Origin: Ectobius pallidus
Taxonomy: Eukaryota > Arthropoda > Insecta > Blattodea > Ectobiidae
NCBI GenBank assembly: GCA_964059195.1
Contig: CAXKWD010000008.1
Coordinates: 43,763,502-43,827,501, forward strand
DNA: 64,000 bases
Reading direction: 5' to 3'
Shown here: in pieces, positions 20,742 to 32,043 of the stretch
Numbering within the stretch: the stretch's first letter is position 1
Layout: every line of letters starts with the position of its first letter
Notes under the pieces: generated by a model
Seen by the model: the letters and a program-made list of their open reading frames with translations, nothing else
Told to the model about the DNA's origin: nothing
Database searches by the model: none
Program-made: the position numbers and the translations under genes

Positions 20742-22505
20742 GTAGGCCTTTCATTATTATTGTTAGCCCAGTGGTGCCCACAGGGAGGGGGGTTAAGACG
20801 CAGACTGCATCATTGAAATTTCTGGGGGGGGGGGGGCAAAATATCATTTATGAATTTTCTGGGGGGGGGGGTTGAAAATTGTTGCAAAATTAGAGTTTTG
20901 TATGTTAAAAATAAACACAGTCAAGTTCTATAACTTCAAAAGGTCTCTTCTAATTCTTTATGAAGATAAAGATGAAATACGCAATACGGAATACGCAACC
21001 TGTAGAGTTTACTGATCTTGGGTGATGATTTGGATTTTTTACAGCACTGGTATTAGGTATAATAATGTTAATTAATGTTTATGTTTTTATGTTTTGCTTT
21101 CTATTGTAGGCCTAAATAAAAAGTATAACATGTTAGATAAAATATTTGCGAGCTATCACAGGTTAAATAAATTAATTTCTTGTCTGTACATACTTTTAAT
21201 TTAATTTAATTTAATTACTGTTTGTATATACTTTTAATTTTAATTTTTTATTACAGGAGTGTGAAGCATTAAAATGCAATTATTGCTTCCACTACTCCTA
21301 CAGTGACAATGACAGGGTTTCCCTCCTTTTGTGACAGCTTATACTTCCGCAAATCCTGTGGTAGAAAAATACTTTCATTCATTGTTCCTTTTAAGCATGT
21401 TCTCTCCTTGCCTTCGTCCTGAGAAGGGTAGATACCGCAACCATGCACCCATAAGGCATGTACTTCACTCTTAACTTGGACCGACTAATAGGTGAGTGTT
21501 TTAAATAAATGTGTATTTATTTACTCAAAGTATCCAATTTGTGCCATTGGGTATACTCACAGTATGAATTAATTGCAACTCATACTCCCAAGTACAAATT
21601 TTATCCTGAAGGTATTCAGGATAAGTTATTTATTTGTTTTAATGATAGGGAAATGTTTATTGCATTACCTGAAGAAGTTTTGTAATGTTGTTTGAAAATT
21701 TAAAGGCAATATCAAGTCATGAGTTTTATTAATTGTAAATGTATTTTGGAGACTTGATTTTGTTTTGAAACATTTCAATTAATTTTCAAGTGTTGCAGGG
21801 AGAAATATTTTATAATTGGAATTCATAATTATTAATTTATGGTTTGGGCTAAAAATGATAATTTCAGTTTCATATGTTAATTAGTATTGAGAATTTTCTA
21901 GAAGCTTTACTTAAAATTAGAATAATTCATTTTCTTTGTTATCGGAATAGTAATAATGGCTGGCTTTGTTTCGTCATAGATTGACATCATGAATAAAAAC
22001 AACTGTCAGGGTATGAACAACGGGTTTGGATTGTTGTAATGGTTGTTGAATTTTGATCCTCAATGGGGATGGATGTCTTCGTTTTTGGGTCTTGAAACTA
22101 GAAGGTTCTTATGCTCCGAGAATCAAGATGCAGACTCTTCAGATGGATACCATTGGATGGCTGAGGTCTTCGAAAAAGAACAAATTACTTCATAGCGTAG
22201 AGTTTCCAAATTCTAAAAGTGTGATGTACAATGCTATTATTTGAGAATTATGATTATTTCTAACTCATAAAGGAATGACTGGGTCTTAGTCTTAAGTGTG
22301 GTTCATTTGTAGCGAAGCTTCTTGAATTCTGTAATTAGTCAATGGGATGTACTAAATTTGTGTCTTCAGATTTTAATGTTCTTGTAATGCTTCCATCGAG
22401 TTTAATACTAGCCAATCCGGCTGAGTTTAGAAATGATTCTTTAAGGGAAGGGTTAAATTAAAGATTGTGTTTAAAGTTCAATAGATTAAGTGTACTCGTA
22501 ATTGT
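20742..22505. other. No gene recognised; G-rich tracts
   Basis: There are two G runs (13 near 20824-20836, another near 20863-20872) inside a stretch starting CCCAGTGGTGCCCAC. That stretch resembles a hAT terminus, but no partner end was found. An open stretch near 22040-22200 contains an acidic reading (ENQDADSSDGYHWMAEVFEK) that may be a decayed coding piece of unknown family. Confidence 0.35.
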
Positions 22506-23691
22506 GTAAACAGGGTGTCCAGTGAGGCAAGCCGAGGAAATTCAAGCATAATTCAAGGATTTCAAGGCTTGAATTTCCAAAATTCAAAACAATACCTTTA
22601 TTTACTAATATGAAAAAATCCCTTTAAGCAGGCCTATAGACTGAGGTTGATTTCAAAGTGCTTTTGGTTTAATTTATTGTCGCTGTGCAGCACTCTTCTT
22701 TTTTTTAGCCTTGGCATGACAAACCCGAAATAATAAGAACTGAATTTGGTAAAGAGGAAGAGACTACAATCAATTGTTTTGAAAACAAGGAAAGGATATA
22801 ATATTTTGGGAGGCCGTGTGCAAAATCAGCAATGAATAAAATTAGCAAAGCCGCTAAACAAGACAAAATTAATAATATTATAATAATTCTTAAAGAGAGC
22901 CATGACTGTAATAACTCTATCAAAATCAAGGTATCAACATAACCGAACAGTAGTCCCAATGTTCTTTGAGAACAACACTTTCATATTAAATTCCATTTTA
23001 TTGAGAATTATTTTATCACAGCAATATCAAAGTGTACAATGCACCATATGAAATATAAATAAATCTGAAATATTTTTTTATAAAAAGAGAGTTGTTTATT
23101 ATGTTTTAAATTGATATCATATTTTATTATTTATTTTTTATTTTGCCACGCAATATTGTTCTAAAAGTGTAACTATTATTTTTAATATTTCAAACTCTAT
23201 TACATTGGTAATTTTATCCTTAGTCGGTCCTCACACATTCCTGTCGGCAGGCCTTCAGGCTGAGATATATTTTTAAATGTTATTGTTTTGCAAATCTCGC
23301 CTTATATGAGAGCTATCAAGAAACTGGTTATTGATTTGTAGAGTACTCATCAAGAGCTTTTCAATGATACCCCACAAGACGTGGTTTCAAAAATTTCGAA
23401 TTTCCATCCCCCACCCCACTTGTACCCCCAAAACCCCCGAATCGTTGATGTCACTGTGAACTCCATAGGGAGTACTCTAATTTATTCAAACAAAGTTTCC
23501 CTCTATACTTCATAGGGGCCGAGATATAAATTTTTAAAAATTTCAACCCCCTCCCCCCTTGGGCCAAATTTGCCATTAATGAACTTGTCCGAACTATTGG
23601 GCCCAGAAATAACATAATCAAATTTGGTTCAAATATCTTCAAAATTACGGCCGCTAGCGTGTAAAGATATATATATATATATATATATATT

Positions 23692-24379
23692 CAGTGAGTC
23701 CCACGCAAGAGTTGGCCAATGATGCGGGTTTCTGCGTCGGGGTGGGCACAGCTCCAACTCCCGAGCGATCAGGTGAAATATCTATACAAATAAAGCTTCG
23801 ATCGGTGTAACGATTCAGGTTCTCACAGTTACAGTTAGAATTACAATGAAAATAACCACATACCTCATCACAAGAGATGTTGGAAATGACCTCCTCTTGC
23901 ATCCAAACAACACCAGCGCCTTTTTAGGAAATTTTCTTTCACACGCATAAGTTCAGCTTCCGAGATAGAGTTCACTTCTCTTGTGACACTGTCTTCTAAC
24001 AGTGTGTGACTGTTATTTATGGGGAAACTTGAAAAATAAAGTGTATAGGTCAATTTCCCATATATTATAAGAACTTAAAGACATCATCACAAAAGAAATG
24101 AACTCTATCTCGGAAGCTGAACTTATGTGCATGAAAAAAATTTCCTAAAAAGGTGCCAGTGTTTTGTGGATGCAAGAGGAGGACATTTCCAACATCTCTT
24201 TTTATGAGGTACGTGGTTATTTTCATTGTAATTCCAACAGAAACTGTGAGAACCTGAACCATTACACCGATCGCGGCTTTATTTGATTAGATATTTCACC
24301 CGATCGCTCGGGAGTTGGAACTGTGCCCGCCGTGAGCAGAAACTCGCATCATTGGCCAACTGTTACGTGGGACTCACTG
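23692..24379. mobile_element. Foldback element made of two mariner 3' ends
   Basis: It begins CAGTGAGTCCCACGCAAGAG and ends in the complement (GTTACGTGGGACTCACTG). The two roughly 310-base arms meet around 24010-24070. Both arms encode the C-terminus of a DUF4817-type mariner transposase: the minus-strand reading of the left arm gives NSISEAELMRVKENFLKRRW and DARGGHFQHLL, and the right arm gives the same on the plus strand in broken frames. Both sides are bordered by TA microsatellite, so a TA duplication cannot be measured. Confidence 0.75.
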
Positions 24380-24385
24380 TGTATA

Positions 24386-24417
<32 letters not shown>

Positions 24418-25262
24418 CTAGCTTAAAAGGCCCAGCGTCGCCCGGGTTTTGTATTTTGTAATTCGTAATCAACTTATGAAGGACTTTTTATTTTAAAATT
24501 CTAGGTCCTTTTATAGGTATTTAGAATTTGAAATGAGGAAGATTGTCTTATCGCACTCAAACTATTCGCTCAGAAAATGCTTGATACAGCTTTTTACGGC
24601 TAATAGAGGATGTAGAATTTTGGATCCCATCGCTTGTACACAGCAAGCCTGGTAGGGGTTCAAATAAGAAGAAACAGAAATTCCGGTAACATAAAATTGT
24701 ATTGTTTTTGCAGAATAATTTATTTCTCACTCTAATGTTACCATAAAACCGTTTTGGGGATGAAATTAAACAGAAATGCAATATTACTTTCATACATCTC
24801 TCCCAAAAAAACTGTGATAAAATAATATAGATATAACCATACCTCGTACTGTTTTCTCTATGTCCAGGGTAGAGAAAGTTATGTGACTGCATTATTTTCG
24901 TGGATTTCATAATTTAATATTTATTCATAACATGAATTATATTGATACCTTTTCTAAATTGTCAAAGTCCCACTTCAATTATTTCCAAACCCATCTGAGA
25001 CCACTGGAAACAATATGTTGCCATGCCAACTGTGATTTGGATTTGATAATTCTGTGTAAAAAGAGATTAAGTATACTAAAAAACATTTGATTTTTGGCAT
25101 TTAAAATCAAAATTTTTCAAAATCCTTTCTTAGTGAGCACCTACATTATGAAACGAAGGTACTGTCAAAATTCCAAGTCTCTACCTATTATAGTTTAGGC
25201 TCTACGTTGATTCTCTGTCAGTCAGTCAGGACAAAGCCTCTTATATATATAGAGAGAAGAGA
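24418..25262 (-). mobile_element. Non-autonomous Helitron, copy 1
   Basis: On the minus strand it begins TC (within TCTCTATATATATAAGAGGC) and ends with a GC-rich hairpin (CCCGGGCGACGCTGGGCC), TTTTAA and GCTAG followed by T. These are the Helitron rules: 5' TC, 3' hairpin plus CTRR, insertion between A and T, no TSD. The exact 5' base is uncertain by a few positions because TC repeats there. It is colinear with the Helitron at 58806-63721. No Rep/helicase is encoded. Confidence 0.75.
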
Positions 25263-26646
25263 TATAAAAAAAAAATTGAACGGGAGGTGGTTTCGTACTT
25301 AGGGAGGCATGAAATATAAAGATATGAAAGAATTTTTCAAAAGTCATGAGATGGTATCGATTGCAATAGGTAGATTTAAAAAAAATGTATGAACATAGGA
25401 CACAATGAGTGAATATTCATCACCAGGGCCCGGATTCTAATGACATGTCAACTTTTTATTGATGTGGCATAGACATTGCCAACTTGTAGATAAATCCTAA
25501 TCATGGCCTCCAGATTATAGAAATAAATTTTTATTAGGTCATTTTTTGTCATTTTATGCAATTTTATATTTTTAGGGCATTTATTTAAATTTTAGGTCAT
25601 TATTTTGTCATTTTCGTGTCATTTGCTTCCTTATTTAGTTATTTTCATGTATTTACATTGAGTATATTAATTTATTTCGTCGCTAGCTTCTTTGAAGAAG
25701 GAAAAATTTGGCGTTAAGTGTTGTCATGTCTCAGTCGGAAATGAGAATCAAAGAAACGCCAAAATTTTGTATTATATTAGTATTGTTATTAGATTGACTT
25801 GGCACCAGTGTCTGCCACCTCCTTGGATTTGAGAGTGCAAACTACTGTTTACCCTCAATCAAACAACAAAGGAAATGCCAAAGTTTGACTCGCCAGTGCC
25901 TCAGTGCCAGTATAAATTTCCGTGAGAAAAGAACATTCACAACATTACAGTTATTTACAGTTTTTACAATTATGTACAAACTAGTCTATAACTTTGTGTC
26001 TATAATAATAATTTTTTATAAATAACATATCAGTTTAGGTCATTTTTTATAATTATTGAGTCATTTTCTTTAAAATTTAAAGGCCCTGTTATCTTAAAAA
26101 ATGCATTTTTAGGTGAAAGCTGGTTTAAAAAGAGGATATTTAGAGATTAGTTTGGGCGAAAACCCGATCTTTCTATGTTTAACCGTTCGCCCGCAATCCA
26201 AGTAGAGAAGTTCCGTCAGTAATGAGATATGACGTCACAGCGCTCTCACCATTGTGAGGAAGCATTGGAATGCCATATGTAGCCGACACATCAGTCTGTG
26301 ATTGCTAATTCATTGCTGGTGTCATAGGCTTAACGAGGGGGGGGGGTTTGAACCCCCCCCCCATTGATTAATAGAAGGAAAATTGTATAATTTTTAAAGT
26401 CTGCCCATAAATTACTAAAAACAAGTATAAGGCGTGGGAAGCTTAAAACTCGTTATTGTGCGTCTTAATTTTTTAAATTTTGCTTAAAACTCGTTATTGT
26501 GCATCTTAATTTTTTTTAATTTTCCGGGCGAGGACCCCCGGACCCCGCAGATGTTATAATCCCCCCATATGGTCGGCCTGGTTACGCCTATGGCTGGTGT
26601 CATCTCGTGTGTTAAAATTATTATAAATTTAAAGTTTCTCGTGTCA

Positions 26647-27168
26647 TGTCTGGAATCAGGCCATATCAATTCGAGCCGAAAAAAAGTGTAATTATAAGGT
26701 CAGATGAAGAAAATACTGGGAATGCTGACCGTGTAAATAGTACTGATTAATGCAACTGTGGAGATTGTGTTTTTTCAACGATTCATAATGAATGTTTCTG
26801 CTGTTCTGAAAGTGTTATGATAAGAGATGTGAAGGGAAGTGCTGACTGCATTACATTCTCATAATTCCCTTCATTCTGTTGTATTAAATAGAGACACATT
26901 GAACACTGCTAGGCCCCTTATGATGGTGAGAGCTGAATCCAATTTTGAATGGGAACAGTTACGAGTAGCGAACAATAGGAACATGCGTTATGTAGCTTAC
27001 AGACAATTCGTCTACTGGATTAATTCTTGGAAGCCCTTCGGAAAAGGCAATAGAAAAGTCATACCTTCATGCGTAGTTCAACAGATTCGGGACGAATACC
27101 CTGAGCCTAACAAAGAGTACAGACAATTTCAACCTGCTGACGGAAGAGATATTTCGTATTTTGATTAA
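26647..27168 (+). pseudogene. P2X7-C-terminal-like zinc-binding protein encoded in Kolobok
   Basis: The frame starts at an ATG (MSGIRPYQFEPKKSV) and meets a TAA at 26748-26750 where the family usually has Trp. It continues CNCGDCVFSTIHNECFCC and SVMIRDVKGSADCITFS. A frameshift near 26860 then leads to HNSLHSVVLNRDTLNT, NNRNMRYVAYRQFVYWI, GNRKVIPSCVVQQIRDEYP and the end. The CNCGxC / CxCC / C-I / H-S-VVLN / R-Y-AYRQF-YW / R-VIPSCVV-IR series is the cysteine-rich cytosolic domain of vertebrate P2X7 and of many invertebrate 'P2X7-like' proteins. There is no channel part. Its place between Kolobok TIRs suggests it is an accessory protein of the element; its role is unknown. Confidence 0.75.
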
Positions 27169-27469
27169 TTGAAATTTTAACCCTGAATCCACAACTGCGG
27201 TGAGGTTAAAAAATGTTATACAGAATTTTTAAAGTCAACTCAATCTTCTTTTTACAGTACTAGGCTTATGTCTGTAAAATATTTAGTTTGGTCATTTATT
27301 TTCATGCAAGTGAAAGAACAATTAAATCCTAGAAAGAAAGTATTATAATTTAAATTTTGCTGTAAATAAGATCAAAGTTGTAAGTAATATACTAAATTTA
27401 AACTAATAATTAAATACCGGTACTGCAAATATATATCGAAAGTTACTACTGGACAAAGTTGTTACTGCG

Positions 27470-28240
27470 GTATCTTTAAAGTTCTTGGAATCTCGAGAAA
27501 GAGAATCTCTCCAAAGCTTCCAGCGATTCAGGATGGGCCACTGGAGCGATACATCGTGGAACATTTTTAGCCAGATAAGAATCTTCCACAAATTCAATGT
27601 TTGAATTATTCACGTAATGTAATACCCTGTTCACTATGTCATTACGCCACTTGTTACTTTTACTTTCATAAACTGAAACCATTACCCACTTTTTTTTGTT
27701 GGTTTTGAGTATTTCAGTTTTTCACTTGTAACGTTTCTGTTTACATTATAGTTTTAATCCATAATCGCCAACATTGACTGTAGTACCATTCCGTCGTAAC
27801 TAAAGTGAATCTTTTTCGGCTTGTATTTAAGTGCTACATTATGATAAGACTCTAAATGTCCTGTATGACAATAGTTCTTTGCGTGCTTCAAATCTTCAAT
27901 GAAATTCCTGTTTTTATAACAGATGACAGTAACATGTAATCGTTTGACTCCGGTCTGATCCATTCACTTGCTTCATCTTCAATAATTTCTTCATGTTCGC
28001 ACTGATTAATTACGTTATTTCCAGTCCAGCTATGTACATTGGAAATATGAAATAACACCGATTGAAATGTTTAAACCAACATGGTTTCGTCCCCTCCACA
28101 AGTCTGACATGACCACCATAGGTGGTTAACAATGCTGTCTTTCCAATAATAATAATGGTGAATTTTTTTCCGATCTCTTTGAGCTTTTTAGCAAGAGACT
28201 TAGACAGATGCCACACATCAAACTACAGCGATGGCGCACG
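27470..28240 (-). pseudogene. Kolobok transposase remnant
   Basis: The minus-strand readings in order are FDVWHLSKSLAKKLKEIGKK, then (shifted) DSIVNHLWWSCQTCGGDE, VLFHISNVHSW, IEDLKHAKNYCHTGHLESYH, YKPKKIHFSYDGMVLQSML, and KWRNDIVNRVLHYV. The D-WH-K-KKL, NHLWW, H-NVHxW, HTGxLExYH and P-I-F-Y-GM blocks are characteristic of Kolobok-superfamily transposases. Several stops and shifts, including a TAA after GGDETMLV, kill it. The N-terminal part, which in this superfamily often carries a THAP finger, was not found. Confidence 0.75.
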
Positions 28241-28472
28241 GGCTGTGTGCAGCTAGAGCGCTCTGACGTCACTCCGCTGGAAGCCGCATCAGTTATTCTT
28301 CGAATTCGCGAGAACGAAGCATCGTAGAAACATGGGGTTTTCACTGCTGTATTTTACTAAACAAACTCTTTATTCTGAGAGTCACTTGATTCCAAGTTAA
28401 CAGGGCCTTTAAGGTCATTTTATAGGTCATTTTTCAAACAACTTTAGGTCATCAGAATCCGGGCCTTGTTCA

Positions 28473-29977
28473 TCTAATATATAAAGTCGCATGTGTGTTT
28501 GTGGGTATGTATGTATGTATGTATGTTCCTTATACAAATCTTCATTTCTTCACCAATTTGTACAAAATTTTGCACACATACCCTGTTAAGCCCGGGAAGT
28601 AACGCGGTCAACATTAAAATTCAAACAAAATATTCCTTCCCTTGAAAATTATATAATTTCTGAGAATATTATACTGAAAAAAATGAAATGCTGTTTAGTT
28701 CACATGACAACAGTGTGTTGTTTACTGTGATCATATAGGGCCTTGGCAACTATATAATTGAAATTCCAGCATCACCGCCATCTCGAGAATTACACTGCCC
28801 CTCCATGCTTAATTTTAACATGGAGTTCAGAGTATTGTTAAATTGCCTAATTTCTCCAGTAGAGGCGACACAGTTCACACCCAGATAGCTTGAAATTCCA
28901 GCATATTTCAGTTTCTGAGTTTATACAGAGTCTTTATTATAAGTTGAGATGGGGCGACCGGTGTTTTCACACTCCGCTACGGAGTCCGCATTAGCCGCGG
29001 GTGACGTGCACGCGGCTTCCCTGCTTAAAGTGTAGGCTATATGAAGTATTACATATCTTACCTTATAACATATGTTGGAAGTGTCGTCCATCCTGTGTTA
29101 TACAGGCATTGTATCTGGAAACCACATTCTGGCTGACGCGAGTGAGTTCTTCCACTGTATTGCACCTAATTTCATTCGTAATATTTTCTTTCAACTCACT
29201 CGATAAACTCACTCGCGTCAGCCAGAATGTGGTTTCCAGATACAATGCCTGTATAACACAGGAAGGACGACACTTCCAACATATGTTATAAGGTAAGATA
29301 TGTAATACTTTATATAGCCTACACTTGAAGCAGGGAAGCCGCGCGCGCGTCACCCGCGGCTAATGCGGACTCCGTAGCGGAGAGTGAAAACACCGGTCGC
29401 CCCGTCTCAACTTATAATAAAGACCCTGTACTTCAGAGGGCAACACAGCATACGGTAATGTAAAGGGTATTGCAGCTGGGTGTGAAAGGTGCTGCCATCT
29501 GTAATGTCGCCGCGTATGCAAAATTAGCCTTATAGGACAGGGAGTGTATACACGAGTAATAGGCTACAGTCTAGAAGGCAGTGATTATGTCCCGGGTTTA
29601 GGGGAGGAAAGTATGAGAGTGATACTGCATTTCTCTTTTATTTCAGCCCCGAAATGGTTGTATGGTAACATGAGAATGAGAAATAAAATTTTCTGTCAAG
29701 TCAATACATTCTTATGTAATTTATGTTTCTTCTTATTTCAACCCCCCAGGCATGATGTGTAGAAGCAACGAAATGCAGCATTCGACATCCTCTGCGAACC
29801 ATAAAAGGCTATATCTAGCGTTTTCTGATGGAATAGTTTCAGTGTGATAAATAATTTTCTTAATTTCAAGTTTTACATACATATTATATAAGGACCTAGA
29901 GTTTCAAAATCGAAAGTCCTCCATAATTTCAAATTTAAAAATACAAAGCCTGGGCAATGCCGGGCCTTTTCAGCTAG
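28473..29977 (+). mobile_element. Non-autonomous Helitron, copy 2, inside the hAT TSD
   Basis: It starts TCTAATATATAAAG directly after an A and ends GCCGGGCCTTTTCAGCTAG directly before a T. The 3' half (29530-29977) is related to the Helitrons at 24418 and 58806. The 5' end is a different variant, with a TATG microsatellite at 28507-28530. It is itself interrupted by the foldback at 28926-29428. Confidence 0.8.
28926..29428. mobile_element. Foldback element made of two mariner 3' ends, TA TSD
   Basis: Flanked by TA at 28924-28925 and 29429-29430. The TIR is CAGAGTCTTTATTATAAG / CAGGGTCTTTATTATAAG. The arms extend to about 29176 and from about 29185, so it is nearly one palindrome. Each strand carries the same open frame (29001-29291 plus, 29063-29353 minus), encoding LTRVSQNVVSRYNACITQ and GRHFQHML, the end of a DUF4817-type mariner transposase. 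The same 3' end in normal context is at 50512-50742. Confidence 0.85.
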
Positions 29978-30157
29978 TCACTAATAATTCTGAAAATGGT
30001 AAAATTCACGTAAAAACTATCAACTTAAAAAAATATTCTCTTCTACACGATTTTTCCCAATGGTTCACAAAATTCAAGCATAATTCAAGGATTTTTCCTG
30101 ACATGGAAAATTCAAGCATAATTCCCGATTTTCAAGGCTGCTGGACACCCTGGTAAA

Positions 30158-30596
30158 CTATCTTATGAAATGATTCTCTGGTTTTCATATTATTTTCAAC
30201 TTGGTCATGTAAAGATTACAGGTGAAAATAATACATATTGTAAGTGGTGAATTTCTGAAAATGTTGAAAATTTTATGCTTATTTCTGCTTTTGACTGATG
30301 CCTACAGAATGCAAGCCCAACTCTGTTGAGATTATGATGGTGAAGGCCATAATTTTGTCCTGTGTCGGTAGTGTCAGGACAAATTTAATTGTGGTGGTGC
30401 TCTCAAGCTTAGAGGTTCAGAACTCCTGCAGGATCTCAATCAGGTGACTGTTTAAAAAATTGTGTATATTATTCAAATTTATGAAGCTCGCATACTTGGT
30501 AGTTTTATTTACATGTGGGTTGTGCTCAAACTCCTAAAAAGGTTGAGAACCTCTGCTCTAGATGGTATAAAATGATTGTTCTGTGGTCACTACCCT
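30158..30596. other. No gene recognised
   Basis: AT-rich sequence between two elements; nothing recognised. Confidence 0.4.
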
Positions 30597-31035
30597 AATA
30601 AGATATGAAGAGTACAGGGGAAGATAGCAGAACGTCAGTAAATCAAAGTTTTGCAGGAAACGATTTTTAAAGTTTGAGTACTCTAAACGCAGATATATGA
30701 AATCAATTATGAATACATTTTCATTCTACAGTAAGAATAATGTGTTTTGTACGCATGGTGTGAATATCAAGTTCTGAAATTAACTCAATCATGAAAAAAA
30801 TCATAAAATGGGATAAAATATCCAACGGTACAGGGGAAGAAAGCGGAATGTCAATAAATGAAAGATTTGCAGGATACAATTTTTAAAGTTTGAGTACTCT
30901 AAACGCAGATGTATGAAATCAATTATGAATATATTTTCATTCTACAGTAAGAATAATGTGTTTTGTACACGTGGTGTGAATATCAAGTTCTGAAATTAAC
31001 TCAAACATGTAAAAAAATTGTTAAATGCAATGAAT
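30597..31035 (+). repeat. Tandem duplication, 216-bp period
   Basis: Two consecutive units start TACAGGGGAAGATAGC (30613) and TACAGGGGAAGAAAGC (30829). They stay alike through AGTACTCTAAACGCAGAT and AATATCAAGTTCTGAAATTA. The start of the unit recurs inverted at 32998-33037 (CTTCTTCCCCTGTACCCTTC). The whole 30.6-33.04 kb block may therefore be an element with inverted ends into which a LINE fell. Confidence 0.6.
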
Positions 31036-31660
31036 ACTAGTAGGTGAAAAGTATAGTTTTTTATGTGGTCATCGCCTGCATGTTTACATAATTTTTAAGT
31101 TATTAAAATTGCAATGAAACATTAAATACATTATGAGACATTAACTGCTGTACATTAATTATTCCTTATGAGGAAGTGACTGATAGAACATCTGAGCTGT
31201 GTGGAACAAATTTCTTCAAATGGTTTACGTCTGTGTACTTCTCCTTTGAAAGTGGGACAAAATCTAAAAGAAAATAAATGCAATGCAGGTAATAATTAGG
31301 TTTATAAAAATTAAAAGAGTAGAAAAGATTTTTCCTTAAAATTTTAAGAATTGCTGATTTTTTTGTGCAGTAAAAAGTTGAAAAAAATATTTCTACACGT
31401 AAACAAACATGGGTTGTGTCGTTAGTAAAATAGAAACACTTAGGTGCATAAAATCGAAGGCAATGATTAATTTTTAATATCATTACTAGGGTCTGATTTT
31501 TAGATTTTATAAACCATGTGTTCATTTTTTTAAAAATATTAAAATAGTTTAATTCTAGTTTTCTTTTACCATTTTCAGACAACATGCACTATTGTAATCA
31601 TGGAATCTGGATAAACATAACATTACACCACCTAGAAATTAACGCGCCAAATTGTCACAT
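31036..31660. other. No gene recognised
   Basis: A 139-residue minus-strand open frame (31166-31585) is present, but it is Phe/Lys/Asn-rich, has no motif and no promoter context, and is probably chance. Confidence 0.4.
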
Positions 31661-31870
31661 CATTTTCCTGTCGGCATTTCCATTTCGGTCTGGTCGGATT
31701 ATATCAATGTTTATTGAGGCAAATAAAGTTAGTAGTTTGCACTTTTAAATCCAAGCAGATGGCAGACTCTGTTGCCAAATTAATCTAATAACAATAGTAA
31801 TGTAATATGAAATTTCAGTGTTTCTTTCCTCTTGTTTCCAACTGACATTTGGCAACGTTTAGTAAATATA
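31661..31870 (-). repeat. Repeat shared with the hAT at 25.4 kb
   Basis: The reverse complement matches 25725-25925, for example ACTATTGTTATTAGATT and CTTGGATTT.A.AGTGCAAACTACT. It indicates a second, partial copy of that non-autonomous hAT or of a repeat it carries. Confidence 0.5.
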
Positions 31871-32043
31871 CTTCAGCATGCGACTATTGACGAGTATGTC
31901 CTTCTTGCATTAAAGAAACAACATTTCAAAGCCCGCACCGGTGCGGTGCCTCTGGCGAGGATAGTGAGTGCCATTGTCTCCTGACTCGCCGCCTTATTTC
32001 ACTGTGACGCACGGACATTCCGCCTTCATTCCCTGTACGGTGA

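Larger units (their letters stand above)
26081..28408. mobile_element. Kolobok DNA transposon, degenerate, 2.3 kb
   Basis: Flanked by TTAA at 26077-26080 and 28409-28412, with terminal inverted repeats AGGCCCTGTTA. TTAA targets are used by Kolobok and piggyBac; the transposase remnants on the minus strand decide for Kolobok. A second, plus-strand gene (P2X7-like domain) converges on the transposase. Both genes carry stops and shifts. Confidence 0.8.
25424..28468. mobile_element. Non-autonomous hAT carrying a Kolobok
   Basis: The ends are CAGGGCCCGGATTCTAATGAC and the complement of CAAGGCCCGGATTCTGATGAC. The left TSD is TTCATCAC (25416-25423). The right TSD is split by a Helitron: TTCA at 28469-28472 and TCAC at 29978-29981. 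Its own sequence is about 717 bases, rich in (A/T)GGTCATTTT repeats. The block 25725-25925 also occurs in reverse at about 31665-31870. Confidence 0.8.
22511..30152. mobile_element. Outer TIR element (hAT-like, 5-bp TSD) hosting a 4-level nest
   Basis: The ends are CAGGGTGTCCAGT...CTGGACACCCTG, flanked by GTAAA at 22506-22510 and 30153-30157. Subterminal AATTCAAGCATAATTCAAGG occurs near both ends (22538 and 30068). Removing the nested elements leaves about 2 kb. No transposase was recognised in what remains (22570-23690, 29982-30060). The short TSD fits hAT relatives with 5-bp duplications or another DDE superfamily, so the class is uncertain although the boundaries look good. Confidence 0.65.

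Noticed and set aside
22705..22959. 84-residue hydrophobic, possibly membrane protein on the minus strand
   Set aside because: Leu/Ile-rich reading of an A-rich stretch; no start context or homologous motif.
26081..28408. piggyBac element (TTAA target)
   Set aside because: Transposase blocks are those of Kolobok and the TIR does not begin CCC.
29001..29353. Two 96-codon overlapping genes on opposite strands
   Set aside because: They are the two arms of one palindromic transposon encoding the same fragment twice; not host genes.
31166..31585. 139-codon minus-strand open frame
   Set aside because: Low-complexity composition, no motif, no repeat relatives in the window; probably chance in AT-rich DNA.
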